Shown: one piece after another, positions 26,457 through 37,874 of the stretch | Numbering within the stretch: the first letter of the stretch is position 1 | Layout of the letters: every line of letters starts with the position of its first letter | Origin: Metridium senile | Lineage: Eukaryota > Cnidaria > Anthozoa > Actiniaria > Metridiidae | Direction of reading: 5' to 3' | Length of the DNA stretch: 64,000 nt | NCBI GenBank assembly: GCA_949775045.1 | Contig: OX459104.1 | Span: 6,281,306-6,345,305 of the forward strand | Notes under the pieces: model-generated | The model's database searches: none | The model's input: only the letters and a program-made list of their open reading frames with translations | Told to the model about the DNA's origin: nothing | Made by a program: the position numbers and the translations under genes

Positions 26457-28240
26457 TTAAGTAACAGGTCCAAAGGCTATTTCCAGACACCCGGGGAGAA
26501 ACCTGTCTTTGCTTGTCGCAAGGCATCGCACATACAGGACTCTGTATGGCGCAAAACTGATATTCAATGGCATTATACTACGAACGTATTGGTCTATAGC
26601 AAAGGCAAATAATTATGTATTGCTGTTATTCTTTAATCTTTTCTGTATTTTAAAGATCACGTGTAAGAGTCATGTAAGGAAGCATCCGTTGTCCCTCACG
26701 TCTTCAGTATTGATATCAGATTAGAAAGCTTGACCTTGGCCTTTTGCGTTGAACAAGCAGCAACCTATATATACGTAGTTTCTATCGCAAAGGAAGATCG
26801 GTTCTCGTTGAAGCAAATTAACGTAACTATTATATTATAATATAAACTGATTGAGATAAAAAATTATTCTTTGAGTCCAGAGCAATCCTCAAATCAATTA
26901 AGCACCAGTCAACCCTACCACCAACCCCCTCCCCCTCCCCCCCTCCCCCAAAACTCTTTGCAGGAACAATAGCCGCCATCTTGGAATTTACAAAACGAAT
27001 CCCATCCTAATGCCCCACATTAAATGATTATAAAATGTGTGATTCCTCCAAATGGACCCAAAAAGCCCCACATATCCCGGGTTGGGGAGGGGGGTGGGGG
27101 ATCAGGGTTAACTTTAACTAGTGCTTTGAGAAAACCGCACAAATACACTGTCGCATCTCGACTAAATATTATTCTATATATAAGTATATATATAGTTTTC
27201 TCGAATTTATTTATGCTTAGCTTATGCTAATATACTTGTAGTTGAGTTAAACACTTGTGAATACGATTGACGACTAAATATTATTCTATTTAGTTACGGA
27301 AGAAACCGGTATCAAGGAAGACTTTAACTTTTTTATTCTTTGATACTCTCCGGTCCTGCACCAACTAACACATTCTCAGTTGATTTTTCATACTGCGTGA
27401 GGTGCTTGTGGTACATGTGAACAAATCATCTCGAGATATACAAATGAATTACGTGACGCTATTAAACTAAGCAAAAAATGGTCCTTTTATAGTTTGTAGA
27501 TGTGTTTGAAAGATACTATTCCTGAAAGTTTGGTTGGTTTTTGTTGTTTCGTTCTTGAGATATTGTAATCGAAATTCACGTCACGCAACATTGTCACGCG
27601 TTTCCTAGAGCCGTAAAAAGATGTAAATTAGCCACAAATGTCACCTTTTTGGGCTGGTACACAAATTTAGTATAATTTCCACAGGTAAATATAGAGTTTC
27701 CTGTGCATTCGTGGTTTCTTTTTCCAACTATTGCCTCACTGTTTCTGGAGATTGTGTAACCGTGACAACAAGAGTGAAAACATTTCATGCACAAACCAGT
27801 GGATATCTCTGGAACAGAACAGTGAGAACAAAACTAGATATGTATTGTCTAATTGCACTATTTTTTACAAACTAATGGATATCACTACTGCAACAGAACA
27901 GTAAGAACAAAACTAATGTATTGTCTAATTGCACTATTTTGTACAAACTAGTGCAATTAGTCAATACATACATGGTATTTTTTCTTGGAGTGAGAAACGA
28001 GCGACAGAAGATTACTGCTGGGCTCCCGAGGATGTATTGTTTGACAAAAGGCGCATTTGCACAAGAATATGCTGGCACGTTAAAACAATATCTTGCCTAG
28101 TGAGAAAAAATGATTCCAAAGGAGAAATCTTCCAAATCACGCTATCTCCCCCCCCCCCCTTAGTCCCCCTCTCCACCACCCCGATCCCACCCGCTCAAAG
28201 GTAAATCTAATATCAACTAATATTAACATACATTAGAGCG
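26457..28240. other. No gene recognised; low-complexity tracts
   Basis: Contains C-rich tracts (26920-26950, 28147-28160) and a near-duplicate of about 60 bp (AACAGTRAGAACAAAACTA around 27820 and 27895). A 66-codon minus-strand frame (27594-27794) is cysteine-rich (MCMKCFHSCCHGYTIS) but has no assigned domain and no clear splice sites. No gene call is made. Confidence 0.45.
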
Positions 28241-28510
28241 AATTCGTATACCCTACTTTTTGTATGCTAATAAGTTTTATTATATTCATTAGCATGAAAA
28301 CAATAGCGCAAAGACCATGCTTGAGTGATTCACATGATACAACTCAGATCAAACACGGGAAACACTCGTTAATATTCACTTTTGTCGCCTTCGCAGTTTT
28401 CGTTCACAGTTACGAAACGTGAATCACTCAAGCATGGTCTTTGGGCTATTGTTTTTATGCTCATGAATATAATAAAACTCATTAGCATACAAGACAGGCT
28501 ATACGAATAC
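28241..28510. repeat. Hairpin element with ~95-bp arms
   Basis: The left arm runs from GAATTCGTATACCC through AAGACCATGCTTGAGTGATT and the right arm is its inverse from GTGAATCACTCAAGCATGGT to GGCTATACGAATACC. About 90 percent pairing by eye with a ~80-bp loop. This is a foldback MITE, followed directly by a (TTA)n tract. Confidence 0.75.
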
Positions 28511-28511
28511 C

Positions 28512-28514
28512 CTC

Positions 28515-28560
<46 letters not shown>

Positions 28561-28573
28561 GTTGTTGTTGATG

Positions 28574-28663
<90 letters not shown>
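28512..28663. repeat. (ATT)n microsatellite
   Basis: About 150 bp of ATT repeats with a short GTT interruption near 28560. Long Leu and Ile homopolymer frames over it are artefacts. Confidence 0.95.
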
Positions 28664-28664
<1 letters not shown>

Positions 28665-29501
28665 AAGCTTATACCGCAAAGGCTAATATAGAGTTTTGCT
28701 TCATCATCAAAACTCTTTACACTCAAAACTCTCGTTAACGACCACTCTGAGATCAATGCAAATAGAGCTGGTCCTTTTAAAAAAGACATTTTACACAGTT
28801 TGTGTTGATTTGTTTTGTGTTAATTTTCTTTGGATAAGGAGATTTTCAAAAGAATGTTCCGAAAGTTCTTTTCAATTAAAGTTTGAAGAATTATCAACTT
28901 TAAACCATGAGGAAAAAAATAGAATAAAGCATTACTAAATTAGTAAATACATTACAAAAATGCTTAGTTTTTATTAATTGCTTTTGTTTACTAATTTATC
29001 AAGAGCATGCGGTCTCTAAACAAAAATATTCTTAATATGGCCTTTTCAATTTCTATTAAATCAGTTGGAAGATTAAAAGCGATTTTGAAAAAAAAAATCC
29101 CGAGCAAACGTACAAATATTGCGTGACATTAAAAAGTTAGCATAAGATTGAGTTTGACTCAAAACGCCCCCCAAACATGATGTCCCAAATGGGTACATTT
29201 GTAAATAAACATGGCGATCAACGGTTTCCTTCGGAAATAGGTCAAAAGCTAGAGCTGGAGTTACACTTACAAACGACATACAGAGCTAATAGATGCCTAT
29301 GGGAATGTGTTTACATATTGATAAAGGAGGTTAGTCATTACATATGCATTGAAATGTCTGTTCGCATTGATAAACATTTCATATTAAACTGTACTGCTGG
29401 TGCACAATTGCACCAAAACGAACTTTTGTTTTGTATATCTCAGTAGTTTCATTCAAGTAAGAAATTAGTTATCCGGTCTTTTGTTCTAATTTCGTTGTTT
29501 C
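28664..29501. other. No gene recognised
   Basis: Several 70-90 codon frames (28696, 29073, 29177) lack domain likeness, splice support or codon bias that would mark an exon. Confidence 0.45.
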
Positions 29502-29745
29502 TGCTCAAGTAGTATAAAGAGTGTATTTTTGTATAGTTTAATCGTGCACCGTTTAAAACCATCACAGAGCTACGACGTTTTGTAAGTATATTCACTTTCC
29601 TTCGTATTTTTGGAAGTCATAAAATTAATGATTGTAATTTTGTATTTTATTGTAGCAACCATGCCAAATTGTTGTATACCGATTGCAATTCTAAGCTCGA
29701 GTTTGAGACGTTGTTAATATTAAATCTATCACAATTCAACTAAAT
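29502..29745 (+). repeat. Dispersed repeat shared with 55061-55310
   Basis: Starts TCAAGTAGTATAAAGAGTGT and continues through CACAGAGCTACGAC and GCTCGAGTTTGAGACG. The copy at 55061 is nearly identical and begins exactly where the EnSpm element ends. Unclassified. Confidence 0.8.
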
Positions 29746-30104
29746 CATCATATGTATGATTCACTCTTTTAACAGCCATCTTACATCAATCGCAACTGCA
29801 TGATGGGCATCATTAAGACTGAATGCAGGGATTCCACTTTCTAAAAGAAATTAGCCGGGTGATCTCACATGTGAATAAAGCTAGCGTGAGAGATCTTTGG
29901 GAATCAGCAATTTGATAAGATATCTCTCCTACTATGCCATATTTGGAAGTTATGACTTAACAAAAACATGACAAACGCAAAATTTTCTTAGTAGGAGAGA
30001 GTGGCTTGACACTTAATAAAAAGATAAAATATGAAAAATAGGGCTATCCCCTTTTCATTTTTTACAGAATTTCCCAGCATGCAATGCAGGAATGATTAGT
30101 ATTT
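29746..30104. other. Spacer with a small inverted repeat
   Basis: No exon-like sequence. A short inverted pair, TATCTCTCCTACTA and TAGTAGGAGAGAG, lies about 55 bp apart near 29920 and 29990. Confidence 0.4.
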
Positions 30105-31601
30105 AGCCTTATAGAATAAAGGAGCATTTAATTTAATAACAGACAACATATTGGAGATATCAGAATTTTTGCTTGATTTCCTGATTCCTTAGCATGAGTC
30201 GGTCACAAATATGAGTCGCGGGTAGTGAAAATGTTTTCGATAGATGGTGTTAAGGGGTATTTTAAGGTAATTCGTCCCCATTCCCCCTCCTAAAAAGGAC
30301 GTTTTTTTTTTAAAGCATCTTACAGGAGTCACAGGGAGATAGTTTCTTTGCCAAAGTATAGTTAGTCAACAAATCTATTGGGTCTACATGTTTTGGTCAA
30401 AATGTCGCTTCGGCATGATGCGAGCACAGCTCGAAGAAAATTAGAAATTGAAATTAACCCCCCTGAAATTCATTTTGAGGAGTAATAACGCGCAAATTTG
30501 AACTCAGCATCCAAAATTACATAGGAATAGTCAGTTTTCTAAGTTCTAGATATGTGGCAATATTTAAACATTAATTAATTAATGACTGTATTATATCTAT
30601 ATTAGCCTTATAGAATAAAGGAGCATTTAATTTAATAACAGACAACATATTGGAGATATCAGAATTTTTGCTTGATTTCCTGATTCCTTAGCATGAGTCG
30701 GTCACAAATATGAGTCGCGGGTAGTGAAAATGTTTTCGATAGATGGTGTTAAGGGGTATTTTAAGGTAGTTCGTCCCCATTCCCCCTCCTAAAAAGGACG
30801 TTTTTTTTTTAAAGCATCTTACAGGATTCACAGGGAGATAGTTTCTTTGCCAAAGTATAGTTAGTCAACAAATCTATTGGGTCTACATGTTTTGGTCAAA
30901 ATGTCGCTTCGGCATGATGCGAGCAAAGCTCGAAGAAAATTAGAAATTGAAATTAACCCCCCTGAAATTCATTTTGAGGAGTAATAACGCGCAAATTTGA
31001 ACTCAGCATCCAAAATTACATAGGAATAGTCAGTTTTCTAAGTTCTAGATATGTGGCAATATTTAAACATTAATTAATTAATGACTCTATTATATCTATA
31101 TTAGCCTTATAGAATAAAGGAGCATTTAATTTAATAACAGACAACATATTGGAGATATCAGAATTTTTGCTTGATTTCCTGATTCCTTAGCATGAGTCGG
31201 TCACAAATATGAGTCGCGGGTAGTGAAAATGTTTTCGATAGATGGTGTTAAGGGGTATTTTAAGGTAATTCGTCCCCATTCCCCCTCCTAAAAAGGACGT
31301 TTTTTTTTTAAAGCATCTTACAGGAGTCACAGGGAGATAGTTTCTTTGCCAAAGTATAGTTAGTCAACAAATCTATTGGGTCTACATGTTTTGGTCAAAA
31401 TGTCGCTTCGGCATGATGCGAGCAAAGCTTGAAGAAAATTAGAAATTGAAATTAACCCCCCTGAAATTCATTTTGAGGAGTAATAACGCGCAAATTTGAA
31501 CTCAGCATCCAAAATTACATAGGAATAGTCAGTTTTCTAAGTTCTAGATATGTGGCAATATTTAAACATTAATTAATTAATGACTGTATTATATCTATAT
31601 T
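30105..31601. repeat. Three tandem 499-bp units
   Basis: Units start at 30105, 30604 and 31103 (AGCCTTATAGAATAAAGG), with a fourth truncated start at 31602. The three are almost identical; by eye only a handful of substitutions separate them (for example GTAATTCG/GTAGTTCG, GGAGTC/GGATTC). No coding frame. The near identity suggests recent amplification or ongoing homogenisation. Confidence 0.95.
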
Positions 31602-31627
31602 AGCCTTATAGAATTATTATTATTATT

Positions 31628-31990
31628 ATTGTGGTTCTCATTTATTTAATTGGCTAAATCGAAAATAGAGAAGCATCTGTCGATTTATCAGCGAAACGTC
31701 TACCTGGAGTTTCGACCAGTACCAACCTACTATATGTCAGACGAACATACTATGATGAACAAGACAAACGCTTTACTTGAGTTCAGACTTATTTACTAGT
31801 TCGGAAGCATCTTGTTCTATTGCCTTATTCTCAACTGTTTATTTGGCTACACCAAACTGAGAGAAACATCAGTCTATCAAAACAAACGTCTAGCTGGACT
31901 TTGGACCAGTCTATTTCTAATTGTTATAGACTTTTCATCTATCTATATCAGGTCAGAAGAACTTACCATGATGAACAATACAAACATTTC
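31628..31990 (+). repeat. Direct duplication of the GPCR leader/start region
   Basis: The segment around 31628-31780 (TTTATTTAATTGGCTA..., ACTATGATGAACAAGACAAA) and that around 31825-31990 (TTTATTTGGCTACACC..., ACCATGATGAACAATACAAA) are diverged copies about 200 bp apart. The second leads into the receptor relic. Confidence 0.65.
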
Positions 31991-32643
31991 AAGCTCGTGT
32001 TTAAATCCAAGCATTTATGTGGTTTATCCGTTGATCATCGTAAACGCTTTGGGCTCAATCGTGGCATTTGGCTTTAATCTGGTGACCATCTTCGCGTTTA
32101 TGAAAACATCACCATTAAAGGGCCTCCCTGTCCTATATACTCATTCTTAATTTATCGATCACTGTTTTTTTGGTAGGGCTAGTTATTCAGCCTCTTTATT
32201 GCGGTTATTTTTTTGCTTGTTTGGATTCTTCTTACTGGATTGAACATATCCGTACTTTATTGAGTCAAATTGGTTTACCTTTGGCTTTTGGTTCCATTAT
32301 GACGATATTTTTCATCACCATTGATCGCTTCTTTACAATTACAACTCTCAATGAATACAAATCAATTGTGACACTGAAAAGATGTTACATGGCAGTGGTG
32401 ATAGTATGGATGTTCATGACGTCGTTCAGCGGCTTTACAATGATTCCCAAAGTTCGAAATCCAGTTTGAATCATTGCAATAGTCATCGTTGGTTTATGGG
32501 TATTAAGCGGTGTGATTCTGACGATTTGGATATCCAAAGCTCTCAAGAAACACATAGCAAAAATCAAGGACCAAAGCGATCAGAAGGAACCAACTTTGAA
32601 TGTAAAACAAAATATAAAAGATCGGTCACCTAACTATGGTTAG
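31968..32643 (+). pseudogene. Rhodopsin-like GPCR pseudogene (TM1 to TM5)
   Basis: From MMNNTNISSSCLNPS (an extracellular N-terminus with glycosylation sites) the reading passes through hydrophobic segments that fit TM1 (VVYPLIIVNALGSIVAFGFN), TM2 (LNLSITVFLVGLVIQPLYCG), TM3 ending in FITIDRFFTI (DRF for DRY), TM4 (YMAVVIVWMFMTSFSGFTMI) and TM5 (IIAIVIVGLWVLSGVILTIW). One frameshift occurs near 32130 between TM1 and TM2, an in-frame TGA lies at 32467-32469 just before TM5, and the frame ends TAG at 32643 without TM6 or TM7. The class A family assignment is good and the ligand is unknown. Short, compact receptors of this kind are common in cnidarians. Confidence 0.75.
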
Positions 32644-32744
32644 GCTTTGCAGACTATCTGGCAATACTAACAATATCAAAATAACAATATATACATAAAA
32701 AATACTAACAATATCATCAGTGGAGCTTCAAAAGTCACTAGAAA

Positions 32745-33450
32745 TCATGCACTTATCACTTATTATGCAAAAGATTTGGTCTCAAGATGAGACTCGAAAA
32801 AAACTGAAACAATGGTCATGGCTGACAAGTTCGCTAATGATGATGAATACCCAAAGTCTATATGTACTATGTTTGAATTTTCTCTCGAAAATGTTAGAAC
32901 ATTTACGCATCTTGGACAAATATTTCAGTATAATCAACCATATACAGCAACAAAGGAGCTCCTTAAAAGGAAATATAATGCTATCAACTCCTACCACACT
33001 GAGGAAATCATCTACAAAAACCATTCGATTACCTTAAAGACCAGAAGGATTATATTTGATTCCCTAGTTAGAAGCAAGTTGACATACGCCTGTCAAACAT
33101 GATCGACTACAGCTACATCGCTAAAGACTCTAAGCAGTGTTTACTGTAGACAGTTACGAAATCTAGTAAAAGGCGGTACCTCCAGAACGCTCACTCCTGT
33201 TGACAAGAACCTCCCACTTGTTTACAAAGAACAGAAATTTGACATGGCATATAAACTGAGAAGCAACCAAATCTAAATCTACAGTGGTGCAACCCCACTA
33301 TTAGACTTTGTTTATAGGCAGCAACTCAAATGGTTCTCACATATTATCCGATCACCGAATTCAAGGTATATAAAGAAATTAACTTTTACAGATGAAAAGA
33401 ACTCGAGACGTGGTCAACCACGAGAGCCGGTTCTTAACGAAATGCTTTAA
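32745..33450 (+). pseudogene. Decayed LINE reverse-transcriptase C-terminus
   Basis: Broken frames show YYAKDLVS (a degraded YADD box), then VRTFTHLGQIF, TLKTRRIIFDSLVRSKLTYA and, after stops, RQLRNLVKGGTSRTLTP, a WFSHIIRS block and RRGQPREP near the end. These blocks in this order are the thumb and C-terminal region of RTE/CR1-like retrotransposon proteins. Several stops and a deletion after the YADD position make it non-functional. Confidence 0.6.
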
Positions 33451-33794
33451 TTCAAGTGTATAATTAGTTTAAACATTTTTTGCTTTATGATATATGAAAT
33501 ATCCCCACGATAAATAGACTCAACTACAATCTTGTTTTTCGTGTAGTTCCAGAATAAATCCAAAAGAGTATGGATATTTTCTTGAACTACACAATACAAA
33601 ATGTGGTCTTTATTCAAGATTGTCTTGAATATTGTCAGGAATCTTGGCATTTTCAAAGGGAGAGTCTTCTTTCACCATCATGTCTTCATTAGTCCTTTCG
33701 GCTGGTTTATTGAGATTGAGACGTCCAAGCCAACGCCGGCTTGCCCATCGCCATCGATATCCCTCACTATTAATCAAAAATATATACACCCATA
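33451..33794. other. No gene recognised
   Basis: Overlapping short frames on both strands without domain likeness. Confidence 0.4.
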
Positions 33795-34055
33795 TCAAAA
33801 ATCGTTGTCGTAATCAAAGCTACAGTCCACACTCTGAAGCCTGCAAAGGAGGTCGGTATTTCTTCCCTTGTTATCGATTTATTCATATAGCACATGCATA
33901 TTTTGGTTGTACATGTTTGCAGTGGTAGGCGATGAAACAAATATTTCTTGAAAATACGTTTCAAATATAATTATGTTGATATTACCGACATCCTTAGCAG
34001 GCTTCAGAGTGTTGACTGTAGTTTTGATTACGACAACAATTATTGAATTAGGTTT
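33795..34055. repeat. Hairpin MITE with ~60-bp arms
   Basis: The left arm (GTTGTCGTAATCAAAGCTAC and ACACTCTGAAGCCTGC) is mirrored on the right (GCAGGCTTCAGAGTGTTGAC and GATTACGACAACAAT). Arms about 60 bp, roughly 85 percent paired. Confidence 0.75.
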
Positions 34056-34194
34056 AAACAAAAAAAATATATATATATATAAACAAACAAACACAAATAT
34101 ATATAAAGTAACAAACACAGAAATATATAAATAAAGAAACAAACAAAAATATATTAACAAACAAACAAAAATATATAATCAAACAAACAAAACA
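34056..34194. repeat. AT-rich (ATAT)n / AAACAAAC low-complexity tract
   Basis: Alternating AAACAAACAAA and ATATATA blocks, simple sequence only. Confidence 0.85.
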
Positions 34195-34385
34195 TAGCTC
34201 CGTGATTTTGAACATTTGATATTTCCAAGTAGAAACCCACTTTTAAAAACAATTAAACATCTAGAGAAGCCTTTCACAGCACAATATGATTATATATTAT
34301 CATACGACTTATAACGGGCGACAAAATAATATATATCATTCAAAGAGTTCTGGAGGCTCTACTGTCCGCTCGATATTAAACGAGA
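34195..34385 (-). repeat. Dispersed repeat, inverted copy of 12960-13165
   Basis: Inverse of the 12960-13165 block, from AGCTCCGTGATTTTGAACAT to GAGGCTCTACTGTCCGCTCG. It is followed by a purine-rich, AAGAAGAAG-like stretch to about 34670. Confidence 0.7.
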
Positions 34386-34679
34386 GTCTTAGGTTCCGGG
34401 CAAACGACTTCATTTACCTTTCTTGGAACGTTGTTAGTGCAAGAAACACTAAAACCAGCACAATCAAAGAACGATTCATTGTATGGATGTAACGAAACTG
34501 AAAAGAAAAGATCACAATGTAATTTGAACTGAAACGTCGGTGGCCATAAGAAATAGACGAAGAAGAAGCAAAAGAGAAAGAAGAATAAGAAAAAGGCAAA
34601 GAAGATGAACAAGAAATAATTAGAAAGAATAAGCACAAGAAGAACAAGAAGAACATGTGCAAGAAGAAGATTTACAGAA

Positions 34680-34860
34680 CAGTGGAACCCCGCTTTACGG
34701 CCACCCGCTTAATACGGCCACCCCGTTATTGCGGCCAGTTTTTTTGGTCCCGACAAAGTGCCTGCCCATACATTTTCTTTAAAATTTACCCACTTAATAC
34801 GACCACCCCGTTAATACGGCCACTTGGGACTGTCCCTTCGCTGGCCGGGGTTTCACTATA
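34680..34860. mobile_element. pogo/Tigger-like MITE
   Basis: Left end CAGTGGAACCCCGCTTTACG and inverted right end TAGTGAAACCCCGGCC. The interior repeats the words TTAATACGGCCACCCCGTTA. CAGTGGAACCCCG termini are a familiar pogo-type MITE end in marine invertebrates. About 180 bp, no coding frame. Confidence 0.65.
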
Positions 34861-35331
34861 CAATGTTGCGTTGAAATCTTCATTTTGAAAGTTGTCTAGT
34901 TATCCTTAGTCTTTGTCCACGTTCTGGTCTTTTCCCTTGAGTATTTTTAAAAGAGCCTTTCTACGTAAGCTTCGAGTACACTACCCTTCGATTTTGTTGA
35001 ATGGCAATGTTGAAGCCGTTTACTATCCCCTTTCAACGTTGTTGAACACAGTGCAGAGGGTTTGGAAAACAGGTTTTAACATAACCATTCAAAAAAATCA
35101 AACATATGTAGAAAAAAATGTTGAAACCGTTTGACTATCGCCCCTTTCTTCAACATCGTTCAGAACAACCATTTTACAACGTTCATCAAAATCAAACCGA
35201 TGTTGAAGCAAAAGTTAAAGTCGTTAACAGGGAAATTTACCTGATAAGCTGTAGTTGACCAAGTAGAAGCAGTCCAATTGTTAACTATGGTATGACCAAA
35301 GAGAGAATCAAACCCTTTTATGTACAATTCT
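34861..35331. other. No gene recognised
   Basis: Contains imperfect repeats of AATGTTGAAGCCGTTTACTA and similar words (around 35010, 35120 and 35200), an old tandem or repeat fragment. No exon seen. Confidence 0.45.
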
Positions 35332-36708
35332 GTTGATTAATTAGTAATTCATTTTAGCCTGTTGCACGTTTCCCCCTAAAATATAGACAGTGACATCCAA
35401 AATGTCGACAGCAACGTGTGGGTTTTATCATTGTGTTCGATCTAAGGGGCATATGAAGGGGTCCTAGTAGTGGTACGCGATATGGTCTCAAGAAGTGGTG
35501 ACATTCTTATTCTCTAAAGCCGACATAGGTCATCGAATTGTCGATGTTGACAGGTGTCAATAATGACAGTGATATCCAAAATGTCGACAGCAACGTATGG
35601 GTTTTATCATTTTGTTCGATCTAAGGGGCATATGAAGGGGTCATAGTGGTACGCGATATGGTCTCAAGAAGTGGTGACATTCTTGTTCTTTAAATCTGAC
35701 ATAGGTCATCAAATAATCGATGGTAACAGGTTTCAATAGTGACATCCAAAATGTCAACAGCAACGTGTGGGTTTTATCATTGTGTTCGATCTAAGGGGCA
35801 TATGAAGGGATCCTAGCGATACGCGATATGGCCTCAAGAAGTGGTGACATTCTTATTCTCTAAAGCCGACATAGGTCATCGAATTGTCGATGTTGACAGG
35901 TGTCAATAATGACAGTGACATCCAAAATGTCGACAGCAAGGTGTGGGTTTTATTATCGTGTTCGATCTAAGGGGCATATGAAGGGGTCCTAGCGATACGT
36001 GAATTTGCCTCAAGAAGTAGCAACATTCTTATTTTTCATCGCCAGAAAAGTCGAACCATATTGGAGGAGCCTAATATGCAGATTTTATCAAGCATGTATA
36101 GATGCCAATGAAATGCATTGTCTTTTGTCAAATATGATTGGCTTACGGTACGTGTACTATTACTCTGATAAACTTGACGGCAGGAATGAGAAAGGAAGGA
36201 TATTATTCAGTTTGCATATTTTGCTGCACGAAAATCGGCTTCAGGGGCGAGAAACTTCACGCTGTAGTGACCTACGATGGAATAATATTTTCCATATCAA
36301 TGTTTTTTCTAAACAAAATTGTCGTTTTTGCATATTAATTTTGTTATTGAAATACAAAGAATTTGTCACATATGTGAATATCACGACTGAAATACAATAA
36401 CTTATTTTAATTAAAATTAAAATTAATTTAATTAATTAAAAATATATTTGAATATTTTAAATTTTTTTAATTGGATGTCATTATTGAAACCTGTTACCAT
36501 CGACAATTCGATTACCTATTGCGGCTTTAAAGAACAACAATGTCACCACTTCTTGAGACCATATCGCGTACCACTAGGGCCCCTTCATATGCCCCTTAGA
36601 TCGAACATAATGATAAAACCCACACGTTGCTGTCGACATTTTGGATGTCACTGTCTTTTTTTAGGGAGAAACTTGCAACAGGCTAAAATGAATTTCTAAT
36701 TAATCAAC
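35332..36708. mobile_element. Foldback element with an internal ~180-bp tandem array
   Basis: Termini beginning GTTGATTAATTAG are inverted at 35332 and 36708, and the arms pair through CATTTTAGCCTGTTGCA and on. The left arm contains about four tandem ~180-bp units (ACAGTGACATCCAAAATGTC..., GGGGCATATGAAGGGGTCCT...). The right arm contains one inverted unit (36480-36660). The middle (about 36020-36470) is unique AT-rich DNA with a 133-codon frame of no known family. Confidence 0.75.
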
Positions 36709-37085
36709 ATAGTTATGCATAATTAATTAATTAAAATTACGCTCTATTGTGATGACCGTTTGGCGCAGACAAAGAACGAACATCAACAAAACATTTGCCA
36801 ATTTTTGAAACCTGAATAATACAGAAACAGATTGTCCTGATTTTGAGACCGTAATAATTGAGTAATTTTGAGCAAATCGGTCATTTGACAAAAGAATGAG
36901 TGCTGGAAATCATACCAAGTTATAAGTTTTAAAACGGACACACATTTTAACGTTTTGGCGTTGTTTCTGTGTTTTTTGTTATTGCTTGTAATTTGGTTAA
37001 TCAACCTAGAGAGGGAAGAGTTGTTTTAATGACGCGGTTGCCGAGTATCAAGGATAGGAAATTCTGGTTCCCTACATTCTCTCTT
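36709..37085. other. No gene recognised
   Basis: Short spacer between two foldback elements, AT-rich, no exon-like sequence. Confidence 0.45.
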
Positions 37086-37874
37086 AAACGGCGTTTACAT
37101 GAGCAATTTTTCCTTGACAAGTATCCTTGACAATTTTCATTGCTCGTGTAGACGATCAGCAAGTTTTTCTTGACGTTTTTATATTGACAAGATTTCCTTG
37201 CTCGTGTAGATGATGACCAAGTTTTCCTTGACAAGTTTAGGTTGTGCCCACAATGAATTGCAATCAGCGGAGTACTAACATAATATTGGTTCCAGTCCCT
37301 TGTCGAGTAAAAATCTCTTCACGAAACGACGTACTCAAACTCTATACTTTCACTAAAAAGCCTTTAAATGTATTTTATTTAAAACATAAACTTTTTAATG
37401 TCTAATTTTCATGTTAAATATTATTACTACCTTTCAAACTGGGCAATTCTACGTCGGGAATTTCTTCACGAAGAGCCTTCCTCGTACTCCTTTTTTTTAA
37501 TATTACGATTTCGATAGGATTCATGTTTAGTATTCCATAGACTCTCTCTGGATTGGAGTAAATCCAATAAAAGATAAACAGCTTTATCGGTCGAATTTAT
37601 TTTTGCTTTGACTGCCATTTTGTATATTTTGACTGATCGTGCAAAAAGACTGAAAACTAACTAATCTCATTAATATTCCTTGCCGCATTTTCCTTGTAGT
37701 CCGTCTACACTAGCAAATTTTATCCTTGGCAATTATTCCTTGTCAAGGAAAAGTCAACATGCTAGCTTTTCCTTGTCAAGGAAAAATTGTTCATTTTACT
37801 CCATCTACACGAGCAATACTTCCTTGTCATGGAAAACATGTTAAGGAAATATTGCTCGTGTAAACGCCTCTTTA
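37086..37874. mobile_element. Foldback element with GGCGTTTACAYGAGCAAT termini
   Basis: The left end GGCGTTTACATGAGCAATTT and the inverted right end GGCGTTTACACGAGCAATAT match. Both arms contain further TTCCTTGACAAG / CTTGTCAAGGAA and CTCGTGTAGA repeats in opposite orientation. The central ~400 bp is unique, non-coding. Confidence 0.7.

Noticed and set aside
26256..26612. 118-codon frame of TWYPRP-like repeats
   Set aside because: It reads through the 21-bp VNTR in the right arm of the outer element.
27594..27794. Cysteine-rich 66-codon frame as a gene
   Set aside because: No recognised domain, no clear splice sites and no neighbour exons.
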